Of a stretch of 64,000 nucleotides of DNA, positions 46,206 through 55,227 are shown piece after piece. Made by a program: the position numbers and the translations under genes. The stretch covers positions 3,968,001 to 4,032,000 of the forward strand of contig NZ_JAGIOF010000001.1 in assembly GCF_017876535.1 (NCBI RefSeq), in the 5' to 3' direction. This DNA is from Paeniglutamicibacter kerguelensis (GTDB taxonomy: Bacteria > Actinomycetota > Actinomycetes > Actinomycetales > Micrococcaceae). The notes below the pieces were generated by a model that was not told where the DNA came from, made no database searches, and saw nothing but the letters and a program-made list of their open reading frames with translations. Position 1 is the stretch's first letter. Every line of letters starts with the position of its first letter.

Positions 46206-46823
46206 ATGGCACGACCGCACCGTCCCGTGCTCACGGCGGAAATCATCGCCGACGCAGCCATCGCGCTCATCGACTCCGGGGAACCCTTCGGGGTCAACGC
46301 CCTGGCCCGGGCTCTGGGCGTCAAACCGCCCTCCCTCTACAACCATGTCCAGGGGCTTGAGGCCATCATCGAATTGGTGCGCGGACGCCTGGCGGACCGG
46401 TACATGGCGGATCTGCCCGTCAACGCGCCCTGGGACGAGACCATCGAATCGATCATCCGTGCCGAGCGAGTCATGTACACCTCGCACCCGCACGTCGTGC
46501 CGCTGATTGCCACCAGCACCGTGACCGACCAGCAGGCCATCACCGCCTATGACTCCATCGCCTCATCGCTTGTCGACGCCGGTTTCCCCGACGACGAAGT
46601 GCTGGTGCTCGTCCAGCTTTTCGACGCATTCGCGCTCGGGTCGGGTCTGGATTACGCGGCGCCCGATGCCGTCTGGCGGCCCGAGGGGGAAACCCGAAAC
46701 CTGGGGCGGCTCCTGGAGCTCGAGCCGCGCGGGAAGGTGCGCAGCAACCAGGCCTTCGAAATCGGGCTTTCGATGCTGCTGGACGCCATGCGCGTCCGGC
46801 TGGAGGGGCACCAGCAGGACTAA
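46206..46823 (+). CDS. TetR family transcriptional regulator
   Basis: A 205-residue repressor-type protein: helix-turn-helix NALARALGVKPPSLYNHVQGLEAII (about 29-53) and a C-terminal ligand-binding part. The ATG at 46206 gives a normal TetR length; the frame above it is long but without a binding site. It is divergent from the MFS-amidohydrolase-hydrolase operon with a palindrome between, so it most likely represses that operon and itself until a ligand binds. Confidence 0.9.
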   Translation: MARPHRPVLTAEIIADAAIALIDSGEPFGVNALARALGVKPPSLYNHVQGLEAIIELVRGRLADRYMADLPVNAPWDETIESIIRAERVMYTSHPHVVPLIATSTVTDQQAITAYDSIASSLVDAGFPDDEVLVLVQLFDAFALGSGLDYAAPDAVWRPEGETRNLGRLLELEPRGKVRSNQAFEIGLSMLLDAMRVRLEGHQQD

Positions 46824-46885
46824 GGCCGGCTGGTGTGCCTCATCAGTGGGTCACTCCTTCGCTTCGGCTGAACCCTCGGATTCAG

Positions 46886-47674
46886 TCACCGGCAAGCCTG
46901 CGGCTGCGATGGGTGCTTGAAATGCGCAAAGACATCCCCCAGATGACCGCTCGGAAGATGGATCCAGCCCTCGCTGCGAGCACTGCTGGCCAGAGACGGA
47001 TCGACACCATAGGTCGAAGCAACCGCCACCGCCCGGGCAGTAAGCGAAGCAATGACCGCGTCCAAGAGATCGTCAGAGGCCACCATCTTCTCTTCGTGTG
47101 ATCCCAACTGAAGCCACGGAGCTTCGACTTTCAACTGCTCGACCAATTCGCGCCGCGCCAAGGTTTCGGCTGAACCGGTTCCCTTGTACTTGGTTGCCTT
47201 GAATCCCCATAACTTCAGCGATGCCGCTGGATAAACCTCAGCCAATTTGCCCGCACCGTCACGCGACTGAGTTCCGTGCACCTGCCCAATCTTCGCCTGA
47301 ATTGCCGCACACCGCATTGCGGTGTGTCCAAGTCGATCGGCCGAGACGCTAAGTGGTCTGATTCCCGTGGTCGCAGTGACGAACCGGTCAGTGGCACGAT
47401 AGGCGAGACGCCGTCGACCCACCAGCCCATCCTGTTCGAGCACCGTCTGTGGATCGTTCAGTTGATGACCAATCAGAAATGGGAGAAGCGCTTCCGGCCA
47501 GCCAAGCGGGCAATCGATTCCCGTGACGTCTGTTGTCCCGAAAAGATCAACAATTTCATCGTCGGTGACAGCAAGAGACAGATGAGTTAGTGATGCATTT
47601 TCACCGGTCCAATGGATGGCGGCAACCGCCGTTTTCTTCGGGTCGGCCGCAAGATCTACACCAAGTGTCTTCAT
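46886..47674 (-). CDS. DUF429 (predicted RNase H-like nuclease) protein
   Basis: A 262-residue protein of the DUF429 family, predicted to have an RNase H-like fold. LGVDLAADPKKTAVAAIHW (about 3-21) holds the first Asp, VTGIDCPLGWPEA the second acidic position and DDLLDAVIASLTARAVA the last. The base composition is visibly lower in GC than the flanks, suggesting acquisition. I chose ATG 47674; an in-frame TTG 9 bases above is possible. It is convergent with tetR. Confidence 0.82.
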   Translation of the reverse strand: MKTLGVDLAADPKKTAVAAIHWTGENASLTHLSLAVTDDEIVDLFGTTDVTGIDCPLGWPEALLPFLIGHQLNDPQTVLEQDGLVGRRRLAYRATDRFVTATTGIRPLSVSADRLGHTAMRCAAIQAKIGQVHGTQSRDGAGKLAEVYPAASLKLWGFKATKYKGTGSAETLARRELVEQLKVEAPWLQLGSHEEKMVASDDLLDAVIASLTARAVAVASTYGVDPSLASSARSEGWIHLPSGHLGDVFAHFKHPSQPQACR

Positions 47675-47848
47675 GCTCCACAACCCTACCGATGCCGACC
47701 CATGGCTCCAGGATTCCGGCGGACCTGCCTGCGTTCTGGACCTACGTCAATGAGGATTTTTCGAACGTTCGCCAGAGCCTTCGTCGACGAGTCTTGCAGA
47801 ATGGCACCATTCGCCGACCGGCCATATTGGAAACCTCTCAAGGGGGCG

Positions 47849-47865
47849 GGGCGGGACACCCGCCC
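47849..47865 (-). terminator. Terminator of the SMR gene
   Basis: GGGCGGG (47849-47855) pairs perfectly with CCCGCCC (47859-47865) across a 3-base loop, 16 bases after the SMR gene's stop on the minus strand. Confidence 0.7.
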
Positions 47866-47880
47866 GGGGAAAGCTGCCTT

Positions 47881-48195
47881 CTAGTGAAGGGACTTGAGCC
47901 CCACCACGCCGCCGACAATCATGACAAGGAAGAGCACTTTCAGCAGCGAAACCGATTCGTCACCCGTGGCCATGGCATAAACGACGGTCAATGTCGCGCC
48001 GATTCCGACCCACACCGCGTAGGCGGTGCCCACCGGAAGATCCCGCATCGCGTATGCAAGTCCAAGCATGCTAAGGATCAAGCCCACCACAAAGACGATG
48101 GACGGGGCCAAGCGGGTAAAGCCCTCGGATTTGCCCAGGGCGGTGGCCCAAACGGCCTCCAGAACACCGGAAATAACAAGTACGAGCCAGGACAT
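47881..48195 (-). CDS. SMR family guanidinium exporter (Gdx/SugE type)
   Basis: A 104-residue, four-helix small multidrug resistance protein. Helix 1 carries the essential Glu in SGVLEAVWATALGKSEGFT, and GTAYAVWVGIGA is the helix 3 signature. The SugE subgroup exports guanidinium by proton exchange. This assignment is strengthened by a guanidine-III riboswitch just upstream. AGGAG precedes the ATG by 6 bases. A terminator follows. Confidence 0.93.
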   Translation of the reverse strand: MSWLVLVISGVLEAVWATALGKSEGFTRLAPSIVFVVGLILSMLGLAYAMRDLPVGTAYAVWVGIGATLTVVYAMATGDESVSLLKVLFLVMIVGGVVGLKSLH

Positions 48196-48207
48196 GACAG
48201 TCTCCTA

Positions 48208-48256
48208 AAGGGCCGTCTTGTCGCACACCGGGTACGGCACCCATCGTCCGGATCCC
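48208..48256 (-). ncRNA. Guanidine-III riboswitch (ykkC-III)
   Basis: On the minus strand, CCGGACGATGGGTGCCGTA (48252-48234) is followed by CCCGGTGTGCGACAAGACGGCCC, the conserved order of this class: CCGG pairs with CCGG, and GCCGT pairs with ACGGC to form the pseudoknot. The element ends beside the AGGAG of the SMR gene, so guanidine binding would free the ribosome site and turn on export. Confidence 0.85.
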
Positions 48257-48482
48257 CTGTCATAGGGTCTTCCTTCTAAGGTCGCACACCCCGCGGCCCG
48301 ATGGCAACTTCTCTGGTCGACCCGAGGGTACCCGCGAATCGGATGCTTTTGGCTGGGCTTCGGAACCGAGACCCCGGGGCCCACTGCCCGGGCGCCAGCA
48401 CCAAGACCGGAAACCGGTCTATGGCAATCGGTTTCGATGTGCCATTCTGTGTTCACCGGCACCACCATAGGCGGGAAAACCA

Positions 48483-50177
48483 ATGATCACTGGACCCACA
48501 GCGGCGGGCAACCAACCCGAGCCCGCAGTTGGGCTACTGCTCGGGCCGATGGTCCGTCACGTGGACGATACTTGCGCCAGCATTTGGGTCGAAACCGCTG
48601 CGGCCTGCACTGTCGAGGTCCGTTGCGGCGAGGACGCTTGGCGGGCCATGACCTTTGCTGCGCACGGCCACCACTACGCTCTCGTTGAGGTGTCCGGGTT
48701 GACTACCGGAAGCGTTCGCCCCTATGCCGTACATCTGGACGGAGCCCTCGTCTGGCCCGTCGATGATGGATTTCCGGATTCGATGATCGTAACCTTGGAC
48801 CCCTCCAAAAAGCCACGGCTGGCTTTCGGTTCTTGCCGTACCAGTGTTCCTCATGATGAATCCGGAAATCGCACACACGGCATCGACGCGATGCGTGCCT
48901 ATGCCCTGTCCATGGCCGGGCCCGAGCACGGCCGCTGGCCCGATTTGGTGCTGTTCCTCGGCGACCAGGTCTATGCGGACTCCACCAGCGAAGAGATGCA
49001 AGATTTCATCCGCAAGCGCCGCAACATCAAGGAAGAGCCAGGGGCCGAGCTGAAGGACTTTGAGGAATACGCCCACCTGTACCGGTTGGCTTGGTCGGAC
49101 CCGGCCAACCGCTGGCTTCTCTCAACCCTGCCCAGCGCCATGATTTTCGATGACCACGATATCCGCGACGACTGGAACTCATCGCTGAGCTGGAAACAAG
49201 AGATGCAGAAGACCAGTTGGTGGCACGAACGCATCGTTTCGGGTCTTGGCTCGTACTGGATCTATCAACACCTCGGCAACCTCTCGCCCAAGGAACGGGC
49301 AGTGGATCCGCTGTGGCGGCGCATCTCCGGCCACGCAGGTCCCGGCGAATTGGATCTGACCGCGGACTTGGACGCGTTCGCCGAGCGCGTCGATGCCGTG
49401 CCTGAAAGCTACAGGTGGAGCTACTACCGCGACTGGGATCAGGTGCGCCTAATCGTGGTGGACTCTCGGGCCGCCCGCAAGCTCGAACCCGAGCAGCGCG
49501 GCTTGCTCGACCCTGCGGAGCTTGCGTGGCTGGACGAGCGGATGCGGGGCGGTTTCCGCCACCTGCTGATCGGCACGTCACTGCCGTTTCTGCTGCCCAT
49601 GGGTCTGCACCACGTGGAATCCTGGGACGAAGTTCTCTCCACGGGCAAACGAGGACGCCGCCAGGCATGGCTCGGTGAACGGTTGCGCCTGGCCTTGGAC
49701 CTTGAACATTGGGCAGCGTTCCAACGCAGCTTTCAGGACGTGGCCCGCTTCGCCTCCGAGGTCGCCGACGGCAAACGCGGGCCCGCCCCGCAAACTGTCA
49801 CGTTCCTCTCGGGCGACGTGCACTTCTCCTACGTCTCCGAAGTCGAGCGGGAGAACGGCAGCAGGATCCTGCAGGCGGTCTGTTCGCCAATCAGAAACCC
49901 GCTTCCCCGGTTCCTTCGCTACTTTGCCGCAGCAATGGCCTTTGGACCCGCAGTCCCGTTCGGGGCCTGGATGGCGCGGGTCGCGAAGGTGCCAAATCCC
50001 CCGTTTCGTTGGGACGTGATCAAGGGCCCCTGGTTCGACAACAACCTCGCAATCCTGGAGGACACCGGCGATGGGCTGGCACTGAGCTGGCTCACCGGTG
50101 TGGTTGAGGATGGGGACCAGATGCACCCGAGGTTGGACAGTGTCGCCGAGGCAACCCTCGAGGCGCGGCGGAACTGA
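48483..50177 (+). CDS. PhoD-like (alkaline phosphatase D family) metallophosphatase
   Basis: A 564-residue enzyme of the PhoD-like family. An N-terminal beta domain (residues about 15-105, GLLLGPMVRHVDDTCASIWVE) leads to the metallophosphatase core with FGSCR, LFLGDQVYAD (about 158-167), IFDDHDIRDDW, and SGDVHFSY near 445. It has no signal peptide or Tat motif, unlike secreted PhoD, and so is probably cytoplasmic. It stands alone; substrate unknown. Confidence 0.9.
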   Translation: MITGPTAAGNQPEPAVGLLLGPMVRHVDDTCASIWVETAAACTVEVRCGEDAWRAMTFAAHGHHYALVEVSGLTTGSVRPYAVHLDGALVWPVDDGFPDSMIVTLDPSKKPRLAFGSCRTSVPHDESGNRTHGIDAMRAYALSMAGPEHGRWPDLVLFLGDQVYADSTSEEMQDFIRKRRNIKEEPGAELKDFEEYAHLYRLAWSDPANRWLLSTLPSAMIFDDHDIRDDWNSSLSWKQEMQKTSWWHERIVSGLGSYWIYQHLGNLSPKERAVDPLWRRISGHAGPGELDLTADLDAFAERVDAVPESYRWSYYRDWDQVRLIVVDSRAARKLEPEQRGLLDPAELAWLDERMRGGFRHLLIGTSLPFLLPMGLHHVESWDEVLSTGKRGRRQAWLGERLRLALDLEHWAAFQRSFQDVARFASEVADGKRGPAPQTVTFLSGDVHFSYVSEVERENGSRILQAVCSPIRNPLPRFLRYFAAAMAFGPAVPFGAWMARVAKVPNPPFRWDVIKGPWFDNNLAILEDTGDGLALSWLTGVVEDGDQMHPRLDSVAEATLEARRN

Positions 50178-50317
50178 AGCCGTCGCCGGGGGCCGCGGCC
50201 CATGGTGAGCCCGCACTCCGGCAAGAGGTCCCCGGGGCATCGCTGCCACCACCCCACATTGCGGCTTCATGCCGCACGGCCCACTCCTCCGCAGACCCCT
50301 TGAGCCGGTGGCTTGGG

Positions 50318-51526
50318 CTACAGCTGGACGTTGACCTGCAGGTAGTTCTCCAGGATGTATTGGGCAATGGACAGGCTCGAGGTCGCGGCGGGCGAGGGTG
50401 CGTTGCGCAGCAATGTCACCGGCCCCACCTGGTCGACGGCAAAGTCATCCACCAGCGACCCGTCCCTCCCCCAGGCCTGTGCCCGGACGCCGGCTGAAGC
50501 CTTGGCCGCGAGGTCCGCGGGCTTCAGCTCGGGGATGAACCGCTGGGCCTTCCGGTAGGAAAGGGACTTGATCAGTGACCCGCCGATCTCATCGATGCCC
50601 ATGCGCCAATGCCGCTTCGCCAACGGAAGGGCACCTGGCCACCGCAGCGATTCCAGGGTGTCCCGAATCGAGATCGTGGACCAGTTGTAGCCCTCGCGGG
50701 CCAGCGCCGGCACGGCGTTGGGGCCCATGTGCACGTCGTCATATACGCCGCGGGTGAAGTGGACACCCAGGAAGGGGAACCGCGGGTCGGGCACCGGGTA
50801 GACCATGCCCTTGACCAGGTGGTTCGCCGCCCCCGACAAGTGCCAGTATTCTCCGCGGAAGGGCAGGATCTTGGGCGAAGGGTCGCCTCCGACCATCCGT
50901 GCGACCAGGTCCGATTGCAACCCGGCACACGCTATGACCCTGTCGAAAACCCCATCGGAAACCGGGGTGGTGACCCGCACCCGACCCCGCTCGATTTCCA
51001 GTGCCGTGACTTCCTGGCCCAACAGGATCGTTCCGCCCGATGCCCGCACGTCCTGCGCCATGGCCTCGGTGATCGCGGCGTAGTCGACAACCGCGGTATG
51101 CGGCGAGTGCAGGGCGGCCACACCCGCAACATGCGGTTCGATCTCGCGCAACCTGGCGGAATCCTCGATCCTGACGAGCCCGGGAACCCCGTTGGCGCGG
51201 GAGCGCTTCTCGATGTCGGCCAGCGCCGTTAGTTCGGAGTCGTCAAGGGCCACCACCAGCTTTCCGAGCTCGCGGTATGGCAGCGACTTTTCCAGGCAGA
51301 ATTCCTTGATTGCCACACGCCCCGCGGCGCATAGCCGGGCCTTGAGCGAACCTTCCGCGTAGTACAGGCCCGCATGCACAACCCCCGAATTGTGGCCGGT
51401 TTGGTGCTCGGCCAGCCGGTCTTCCTTTTCAAAGAGCGTGACCTCGCCGGTCTGGCGTTGGGCAAGGGCCCGCGCCAGGGCCACCCCGATGATGCCGCCA
51501 CCAATGATTGCTATTCGTTCTGTCAT
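50318..51526 (-). CDS. lhgO: L-2-hydroxyglutarate oxidase
   Basis: A 402-residue flavoprotein that oxidises L-2-hydroxyglutarate to 2-oxoglutarate in the family. IAIIGGGIIGVALARALAQR (residues 5-24) is the FAD fold, HNSGVVHAGLYYAEGSLKARLC (about 44-65) and PNAVPALAREGY are LhgO signatures. Single gene. The 295 bases upstream hold no gene and end at the hairpin of the neighbouring operon. Confidence 0.92.
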   Translation of the reverse strand: MTERIAIIGGGIIGVALARALAQRQTGEVTLFEKEDRLAEHQTGHNSGVVHAGLYYAEGSLKARLCAAGRVAIKEFCLEKSLPYRELGKLVVALDDSELTALADIEKRSRANGVPGLVRIEDSARLREIEPHVAGVAALHSPHTAVVDYAAITEAMAQDVRASGGTILLGQEVTALEIERGRVRVTTPVSDGVFDRVIACAGLQSDLVARMVGGDPSPKILPFRGEYWHLSGAANHLVKGMVYPVPDPRFPFLGVHFTRGVYDDVHMGPNAVPALAREGYNWSTISIRDTLESLRWPGALPLAKRHWRMGIDEIGGSLIKSLSYRKAQRFIPELKPADLAAKASAGVRAQAWGRDGSLVDDFAVDQVGPVTLLRNAPSPAATSSLSIAQYILENYLQVNVQL

Positions 51527-51761
51527 CTCACGTCGTCCTTGTCGCAGCGGTTTTGACCCTCACATGGAAGAGCAGGGCCTCCGGCCATTGCTCCTTGAAC
51601 GGCGACCCCGATTCCTTGAAACCTCCGAAGCGGTGGTGCACGTCCTCTCCGCTGGTCGGCCGGGTTTCCGAGACGTGGCCAATGCCCACGGCGTCAAGGA
51701 AACGATAAGCGCATTCGAGGCTCTGTGTGAAGACGGCGAAGGAACGTGGCGTTAAACTCTG

Positions 51762-51795
51762 CGCAGGTCAGGACCCCGGGGAGTCCGGACCTGCG
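51762..51795 (-). terminator. Terminator of the HpnW/phosphonatase-like operon
   Basis: CGCAGGTC (51762-51769) pairs with GACCTGCG (51788-51795), and GGAC with GTCC inside, with one unpaired base on each side, 27 bases after the stop of the FAD gene on the minus strand. Confidence 0.75.
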
Positions 51796-51821
51796 CCGCG
51801 TTTGGCGGTCCGGCGCCGTTC

Positions 51822-52931
51822 CTAGAAACGGTTGAGTACCGACTCGGCAAAACCCATTCCGGTGCTCATGCCGGTCCCGTTGGTCACGCAGGCGATCAAC
51901 ACCCCGGGCTTGGGCTCCCGCACGAAGAAGGCCTCCTTCTTGGAGAAGGCGTACTGCCCGTGCCAGCGCTGGCGAACGGTCAGCGGGGCGCCGAGCAGGC
52001 GCTCGAATTCGCGCAGGAGCAAGTTGTCGAGCTCCTCGTCCTTGAACGGGTCGTGCGTGTGCGCGTAGGCGTGCGTATCGCCGATCACGAGCCTCCCGTT
52101 GGGGCGCTGCGACATCTTCACGTTGACGAATGCCTCCATCAGCTCGGGGCTTTCCCGGTGCATCCGTTCACGAATGCTGTCCGCGGCGTCGCAGGTGGCC
52201 AGTCCGCCGTAGCGCAGGACCGCGGTGCCGGTGAGGATCACCGGGTCAAAGTGGCTTCCCTCGGGGGCATCGACCTCCAGCATGTGCAGCAGGCAACGCT
52301 CGATTTCCGCTTCTTCCGCAAGGTCGGGGAAGAGCCTGTCGGTGTCGTGTCCGGCGGCGACCACGATCTTCGAGGCGTGCACGTCGCCGCGGCTGGTCTG
52401 GACGATTCCGGAGTCGATCCCGGAGACCTGGGTGCGGTACCGGAACTCGACGCCCTGCCCGGCGAGCCAGCTGGCGATCGACGGGATCGCCTCCACCGAA
52501 TTCACCCGCAGGTCGTTTCCGCAGAATGCGGCCCCGACAAGGGAAGGGTCGCGGATCGTCGCAACGTCCCGCACCTGCCCGGGGGTCAGCAGTTCAACTG
52601 CGTCGCCGCGGTCCCCGGCGAACCGGTTCAGCAGCTCCCATTCGTCCTCGGCACGGGCAACGATCAGCGTCCCGGCCTCGCGAATCCAGAAGCCTGCCTG
52701 TTCGGCCAGCCGCAACCAGTGCTTGCGTCCGGCCAGCGCGTAGTCGAGGCCTTCGCCTTCCTGGGTGGTGATGCCGACGTGGCCGAAGTTGCGGATCGAG
52801 GCGCCCACGGGCCTGTCGTTTCGCTCGATGACCACGACGCGTTGGCCCTGCTCGAGGGCCAGCGCCGCGTGCGCGAGGCCGATGACCCCGGCGCCGACGA
52901 CGGCGAGATCGAAGTGGGAAGCGCCGGTCAC
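51822..52931 (-). CDS. FAD-dependent oxidoreductase of the HpnW type (phosphonate-associated)
   Basis: A 369-residue DAO-like flavoprotein. AVVGAGVIGLAHAALALEQG (about 10-29) is the FAD fold, RPVGASIRNFGHVGITTQEGEG the family block and VTNGTGMSTGMGFAE the C-terminal contact. This subfamily (TIGR03364) is found next to a phosphonatase-like HAD enzyme, which is exactly its upstream neighbour here (4-base overlap). It may oxidise an aminoalkyl or phosphonate-derived amine. No C-P lyase or phosphonate ABC transporter is visible. Confidence 0.85.
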   Translation of the reverse strand: MTGASHFDLAVVGAGVIGLAHAALALEQGQRVVVIERNDRPVGASIRNFGHVGITTQEGEGLDYALAGRKHWLRLAEQAGFWIREAGTLIVARAEDEWELLNRFAGDRGDAVELLTPGQVRDVATIRDPSLVGAAFCGNDLRVNSVEAIPSIASWLAGQGVEFRYRTQVSGIDSGIVQTSRGDVHASKIVVAAGHDTDRLFPDLAEEAEIERCLLHMLEVDAPEGSHFDPVILTGTAVLRYGGLATCDAADSIRERMHRESPELMEAFVNVKMSQRPNGRLVIGDTHAYAHTHDPFKDEELDNLLLREFERLLGAPLTVRQRWHGQYAFSKKEAFFVREPKPGVLIACVTNGTGMSTGMGFAESVLNRF

Positions 52932-53638
52932 TGGACGGCCGTCAGCACGTCGGCACGAACGCCAAGCAGTTCGGGCAGGTCGCGGACGTCGCAGACGTGC
53001 GTGTGCGGGAAGCCGGCCAGGTGTTCGGCGCTTTGCGCACCAGTGGTGACGGCAATGACGTACTTGGCGGCGGCGTTCATGCCCGAGGCCAGGTCCAGCT
53101 CGGTGTCGCCGGCTGCGAGGACCTGCTGCGGGTCGGTGACTCCGGACCTGGCCATGGCTGCCTGGATCATTTCCGGGGACGGACGTCCGGCCTGGACATC
53201 GTCGGAGGTGAGGAGGAAGTCCACCTGGTCATCGGCGCTGCGCCCCACGGTCCACCCGATGGCGTCGAGGATCAGCATGGCGATGGAGCGGCTGAAGCCG
53301 GTGGTCAGTGCCACGGTCATGCCCGCGGCCCGCATCCTGTCAATGGCCTCGGCGACGCCCGGCAGTGCGACCGGCGGCGTATCGATGTAGCTCTGGGTCA
53401 GGCGGGCGCGGAACAGTTCGTAGAGGCGTTCCACTTCCTCGGGGTCGGCTTCCCCGGTGAACGTGTCAAGGAAGCCGGCGATGGCCTCATGCTTGTTGGA
53501 GCCAAGAGCCGGACGCAGCTGTTCCTCCGAGATGGTGACCGAGAGCGCGTCCTCGATGACGGCCTTCAACGATGCATACACCGCACCGCCTTCGTCGACA
53601 GTAGTGCCCGCGATGTCAAGGGTTATCAAGGTAACCAT
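52928..53638 (-). CDS. Phosphonatase-like HAD hydrolase
   Basis: A 236-residue HAD-superfamily enzyme of the phosphonatase-like group (TIGR03351), akin to phosphonoacetaldehyde hydrolase PhnX. The nucleophile motif is TLDIAGTTVDEG (Asp at about 8), with LTTGFSRS as motif II, GRPSPEMI with the Lys-less third motif and AGDTELDLASG as motif IV. No Lys is seen in the cap at the place of the PhnX Schiff-base Lys, so its chemistry may differ. I start at ATG 53638; an in-frame TTG at 53659 is possible. First gene of the two-gene operon. Confidence 0.85.
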   Translation of the reverse strand: MVTLITLDIAGTTVDEGGAVYASLKAVIEDALSVTISEEQLRPALGSNKHEAIAGFLDTFTGEADPEEVERLYELFRARLTQSYIDTPPVALPGVAEAIDRMRAAGMTVALTTGFSRSIAMLILDAIGWTVGRSADDQVDFLLTSDDVQAGRPSPEMIQAAMARSGVTDPQQVLAAGDTELDLASGMNAAAKYVIAVTTGAQSAEHLAGFPHTHVCDVRDLPELLGVRADVLTAVQ

Positions 53639-53811
53639 GTGATGATTCAACTTTCTCAACGATGGGGCGGACGGTGGGACCCGTGCCGCGCCTCAAGGGT
53701 AGGCGTCGAGGTTCACGATCCGGCGACGCCGGGGAAAACGCCAGGTGAACGCCGCGCAAAAATCCGCCCGGCCATCCTTCCCGCACCACGGCGCGGGCTA
53801 GGGTGATACCC

Positions 53812-54366
53812 ATGCCACTGCTGAACGTCCTGACGCTGGAACCGCAGGAACCGCAATTCGTTGCAGGCGCTTTCCCTGCGGCCACCAAGCGGGCGCTAGG
53901 GAACGAAGCCCGTCGCCTGGACATCGTCATCGATGGGCGGCCATTGCGCCGTTTTTGGCGCGAATGGGAGCAAGTGGACGCGGATGCGCAGCTTGATCTG
54001 CCAGACCTGGTCACGATGCTTTCGCGTTCAACCGGACGCTGGGCTCGAAACCAGCTCAGCAGCCTTCGTGGGGCCGCAGCCGGCGAACGCCCTTGCCGAG
54101 CGGAGCTCTTCTATTGCCCCGTTTGCTTCGACGTTTCCGATGGCATCCTGACCGTCGAGATCGCCCGAACCGGCGAGTCCGTTGTCTGGAAGGACTTCGG
54201 CTGGCGGGACGAATACGATGACGGCGGTGAGGAAGAAGCCTTGCTCGCCGGCACTCCCGTATTCACCTTCGATGCCACCGCATATGATGTCGCCATTGAG
54301 GCTGCGGCCGAGCACTTCAGTGTTTGGCGAGGCGGTTTCAATCGACCGTTTCGCCCGCGGATATGA
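53812..54366 (+). CDS. Hypothetical protein with a CPVC motif
   Basis: A 184-residue soluble protein that I do not recognise. It has ELFYCPVCFDVSDG near residue 105 (a single CxxC), then VVWKDFGWRDEY and an acidic stretch GGEEEALL. The ATG at 53812 lies 9 bases after an in-frame GTG at 53803. Its end, GGFNRPFRPRI, is basic. It is a lone gene; the 334 bases after it (54367-54700) show nothing clear. Confidence 0.6.
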   Translation: MPLLNVLTLEPQEPQFVAGAFPAATKRALGNEARRLDIVIDGRPLRRFWREWEQVDADAQLDLPDLVTMLSRSTGRWARNQLSSLRGAAAGERPCRAELFYCPVCFDVSDGILTVEIARTGESVVWKDFGWRDEYDDGGEEEALLAGTPVFTFDATAYDVAIEAAAEHFSVWRGGFNRPFRPRI

Positions 54367-54700
54367 CTTCGCACGTGCATGGCTCCCTGGTCACGGGACG
54401 CGCCGAATTTCCGGCAATGCGGAGGAAACGCGGTTCTGGAAGCAGAAGAGGCAGCCGGCCCGTGCAAGGTGCTTCTCATCCACGTTGGAGTTGCTGAAAC
54501 CGGGAACGGAATCGTCCTGGTGAACGGTTCGAGTCAAAAGTCGGTGATGGGTTTCGAAAACTCGGCCATGGATCCAAGCCAGAGCGGCAAATTCCGAACC
54601 TGAGATGCCGCTTTCAACCATTTCGGGGTTGCTTTGCGAGGTTGGTCGGTGCCATGTGGGGCTACGGCTGTTTCCGGTGGATCGCTCGTATAGTTGACGC

Positions 54701-55120
54701 ATGCGTCGCGTAAGAGTGATGGTACCCCTGTCCATTGCGGTGTTGGTTGCCTGCCTTTCCCTGGTCGCGTGGGCGTTCTTGGACAACGTCCGTGCCCTGA
54801 CCCTTGATGTGATCATGACGGATGGCGATGGCGATGGCATCGATGTCACCACCAACCCAGTAGAGATCACGAACCGGGCCTGCGGAGTCGCCGTGGATTG
54901 TGTTGAGGCGTATTCGACAGCCGAGGCAAACTACTACCGTTTCTCGAGCAGAAAACGAGCCTCCGACTTCGCGGCGACCCTGGACGACGGTTTTCACGTC
55001 CACTACATGGTGATGGATTTTGCCGGCAAGCATGATGCATCGAAAGAACACCAGCTGTGGGCCATGGAAGGTCTGGCCGGAACTTGGAACGACTACGAAG
55101 GCACTTTCCCCGAGCGTTAG
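54701..55120 (+). CDS. Hypothetical membrane-anchored or secreted protein
   Basis: A 139-residue protein with an N-terminal hydrophobic segment (VMVPLSIAVLVACLSLVAWAF, residues about 6-27), probably an uncleaved signal anchor. The rest, with two Cys (ACGVAVDCVEAY), may form a disulfide outside the cell. It does not match a family I recognise. A perfect hairpin right after its stop supports it as a real, short transcription unit. Confidence 0.65.
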   Translation: MRRVRVMVPLSIAVLVACLSLVAWAFLDNVRALTLDVIMTDGDGDGIDVTTNPVEITNRACGVAVDCVEAYSTAEANYYRFSSRKRASDFAATLDDGFHVHYMVMDFAGKHDASKEHQLWAMEGLAGTWNDYEGTFPER

Positions 55121-55142
55121 GCCTTCCGCTGAACCGGAAGGC
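55121..55142 (+). terminator. Terminator of the 139-aa protein gene
   Basis: GCCTTCCG (55121-55128) and CGGAAGGC (55135-55142) form a perfect 8-bp stem with a 6-base loop immediately after the TAG at 55118-55120. Confidence 0.75.
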
Positions 55143-55198
55143 TCCACCGCTTGCACATTCACAGCAAACAACACGTCAGGTATCTAAAACAACGAAAG

Positions 55199-55227
55199 TT
55201 GACACTGCCCTAGGGGCAACGTTCAGG
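55199..55227 (+). promoter_or_regulatory. MerR-type promoter and operator
   Basis: TTGACA (55199-55204) is followed by a 17-base spacer containing the inverted repeat TGCCCtaGGGGCA and then TTCAGG as a weak -10. An inverted repeat between the -35 and -10 elements is the layout seen at promoters of MerR regulators. It lies 9 bases before the MerR gene's ATG at 55236, pointing to autoregulation. Confidence 0.5.
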
